Shown: positions 46,794-46,920 of the stretch, in pieces
Layout: every line of letters starts with the position of its first letter
Numbering within the stretch: the first letter of the stretch is position 1
From: a virus
IMG/VR virus record: IMGVR_UViG_3300049846_000524
Location: 1-46,920 of that record
Direction: 5' to 3' (one strand)
Length of the DNA: 46,920 nucleotides
Position numbers and translations under genes: made by a program
Notes under the pieces: generated by a model
The model's input: the letters and a program-made list of their open reading frames with translations, nothing else
Database searches by the model: none
Told to the model about the DNA's origin: nothing

Positions 46794-46920
46794 CCTTGAG
46801 ACTCCAAGCCTTGAGACTCCAAGCCTTGAGACTCCAAGCCTTGAGACTCCAAGCCTTGAGACTCCAAGCCTTGAGACTCCAAGCCTTGAGACTCCAAGCC
46901 TTGAGACTCCAAGCCTTGAG
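46794..46920. repeat. 15-bp tandem repeat running off the window end
   Basis: A unit of CCTTGAGACTCCAAG repeats from 46794 to the last base, about 8.5 exact copies with no visible variation. Each unit contains CTTG-N6-CAAG and the junction CAAGCCTTG, near-palindromic. On the minus strand one frame reads GLESQ repeats, but five of six frames are open through such a repeat, so coding cannot be inferred. Contig ends often fall in such repeats because assembly fails there. Confidence 0.95.

Noticed and set aside
46715-46912. Minus-strand frame of GLESQ pentapeptide repeats with a unique C-terminus
   Set aside because: It is produced by the 15-bp tandem repeat, which leaves five of six frames open, and it crosses the operator array. 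No ribosome site or family supports it, and it may continue outside the window.
46794-46920. CRISPR array
   Set aside because: The 15-bp units are contiguous with no spacers and too short; no cas genes are present anywhere.
1-46920. Integrase, transposase, rRNA or plasmid partition genes
   Set aside because: None of the large frames shows tyrosine or serine recombinase, IS transposase, ParA/ParB or rRNA features. Absence within this window does not exclude them beyond the ends.

Overview
This window is almost certainly a near-complete tailed-phage genome (siphovirus) with an HK97-type head and a lambda-type tail. It is AT-rich and nearly every gene is on the + strand with overlapping or closely spaced starts. 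A Gram-negative host is likely: the tail follows the lambda order H-M-L-K-I-J, the endolysin is a GH24 muramidase, and there are two small lipoproteins with clear lipoboxes. No integrase, excisionase or partition gene is visible, so the lifestyle is open. Two features lean towards a temperate or regulated phage: three lambda-style 17-bp operators at the right end, and a leucine at the position equivalent to E. coli Pol I residue 762.

Layout. 1-2.7 kb: small early genes (DUF3310, zinc-binding peptides, membrane peptides, an XRE regulator, a metallophosphoesterase). 2.7-3.1 kb: a gene-free, AT-rich region with inverted boxes, a candidate replication origin, next to an SF3/DUF5906 helicase (3.1-4.8 kb). 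4.8-12.9 kb: packaging and head genes (terS; terL split by a class 3-like intein with a LAGLIDADG domain; ClpP-type protease; major capsid; portal). 12.9-17.3 kb: an adhesin-like block (collagen-like protein, secreted repeat/lectin-like protein, permuted papain-fold protein) placed between portal and head-tail connector. 17.3-34.4 kb: connector, stopper, neck, terminator, tube, G/GT chaperones with a GGGAAAC slip site, tape measure, M, L, a homing HNH gene at the L-K junction, K, I, J, then two fibre/spike proteins. 34.4-36.2 kb: lipoproteins and membrane proteins. 36.2-42.5 kb: minus-strand HNH, family A DNA polymerase, SSB-like protein, PD-(D/E)XK nuclease, acidic protein, SNF2-like helicase. 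42.7-46.1 kb: endolysin, small membrane protein, HNH, exported HExxH protein, unknown proteins. 46.1-46.9 kb: a leftward segment with a tRNA-like gene, a coiled-coil protein, an operator array and a 15-bp tandem repeat that runs off the end.

How it fits together. The SF3 helicase, the family A polymerase and the nuclease end in the same C-terminal peptide ETDLF, which resembles a sliding-clamp-binding pentapeptide and suggests one shared docking partner in replication and recombination. Four hairpin terminators divide the late region. Mobile elements are frequent: one intein and three HNH genes. The most unusual items are the tRNA-like gene, which has a canonical body but a 14-nt anticodon loop, the triple operator array, the shared ETDLF tails and the Sec signal peptides on structural adhesins.
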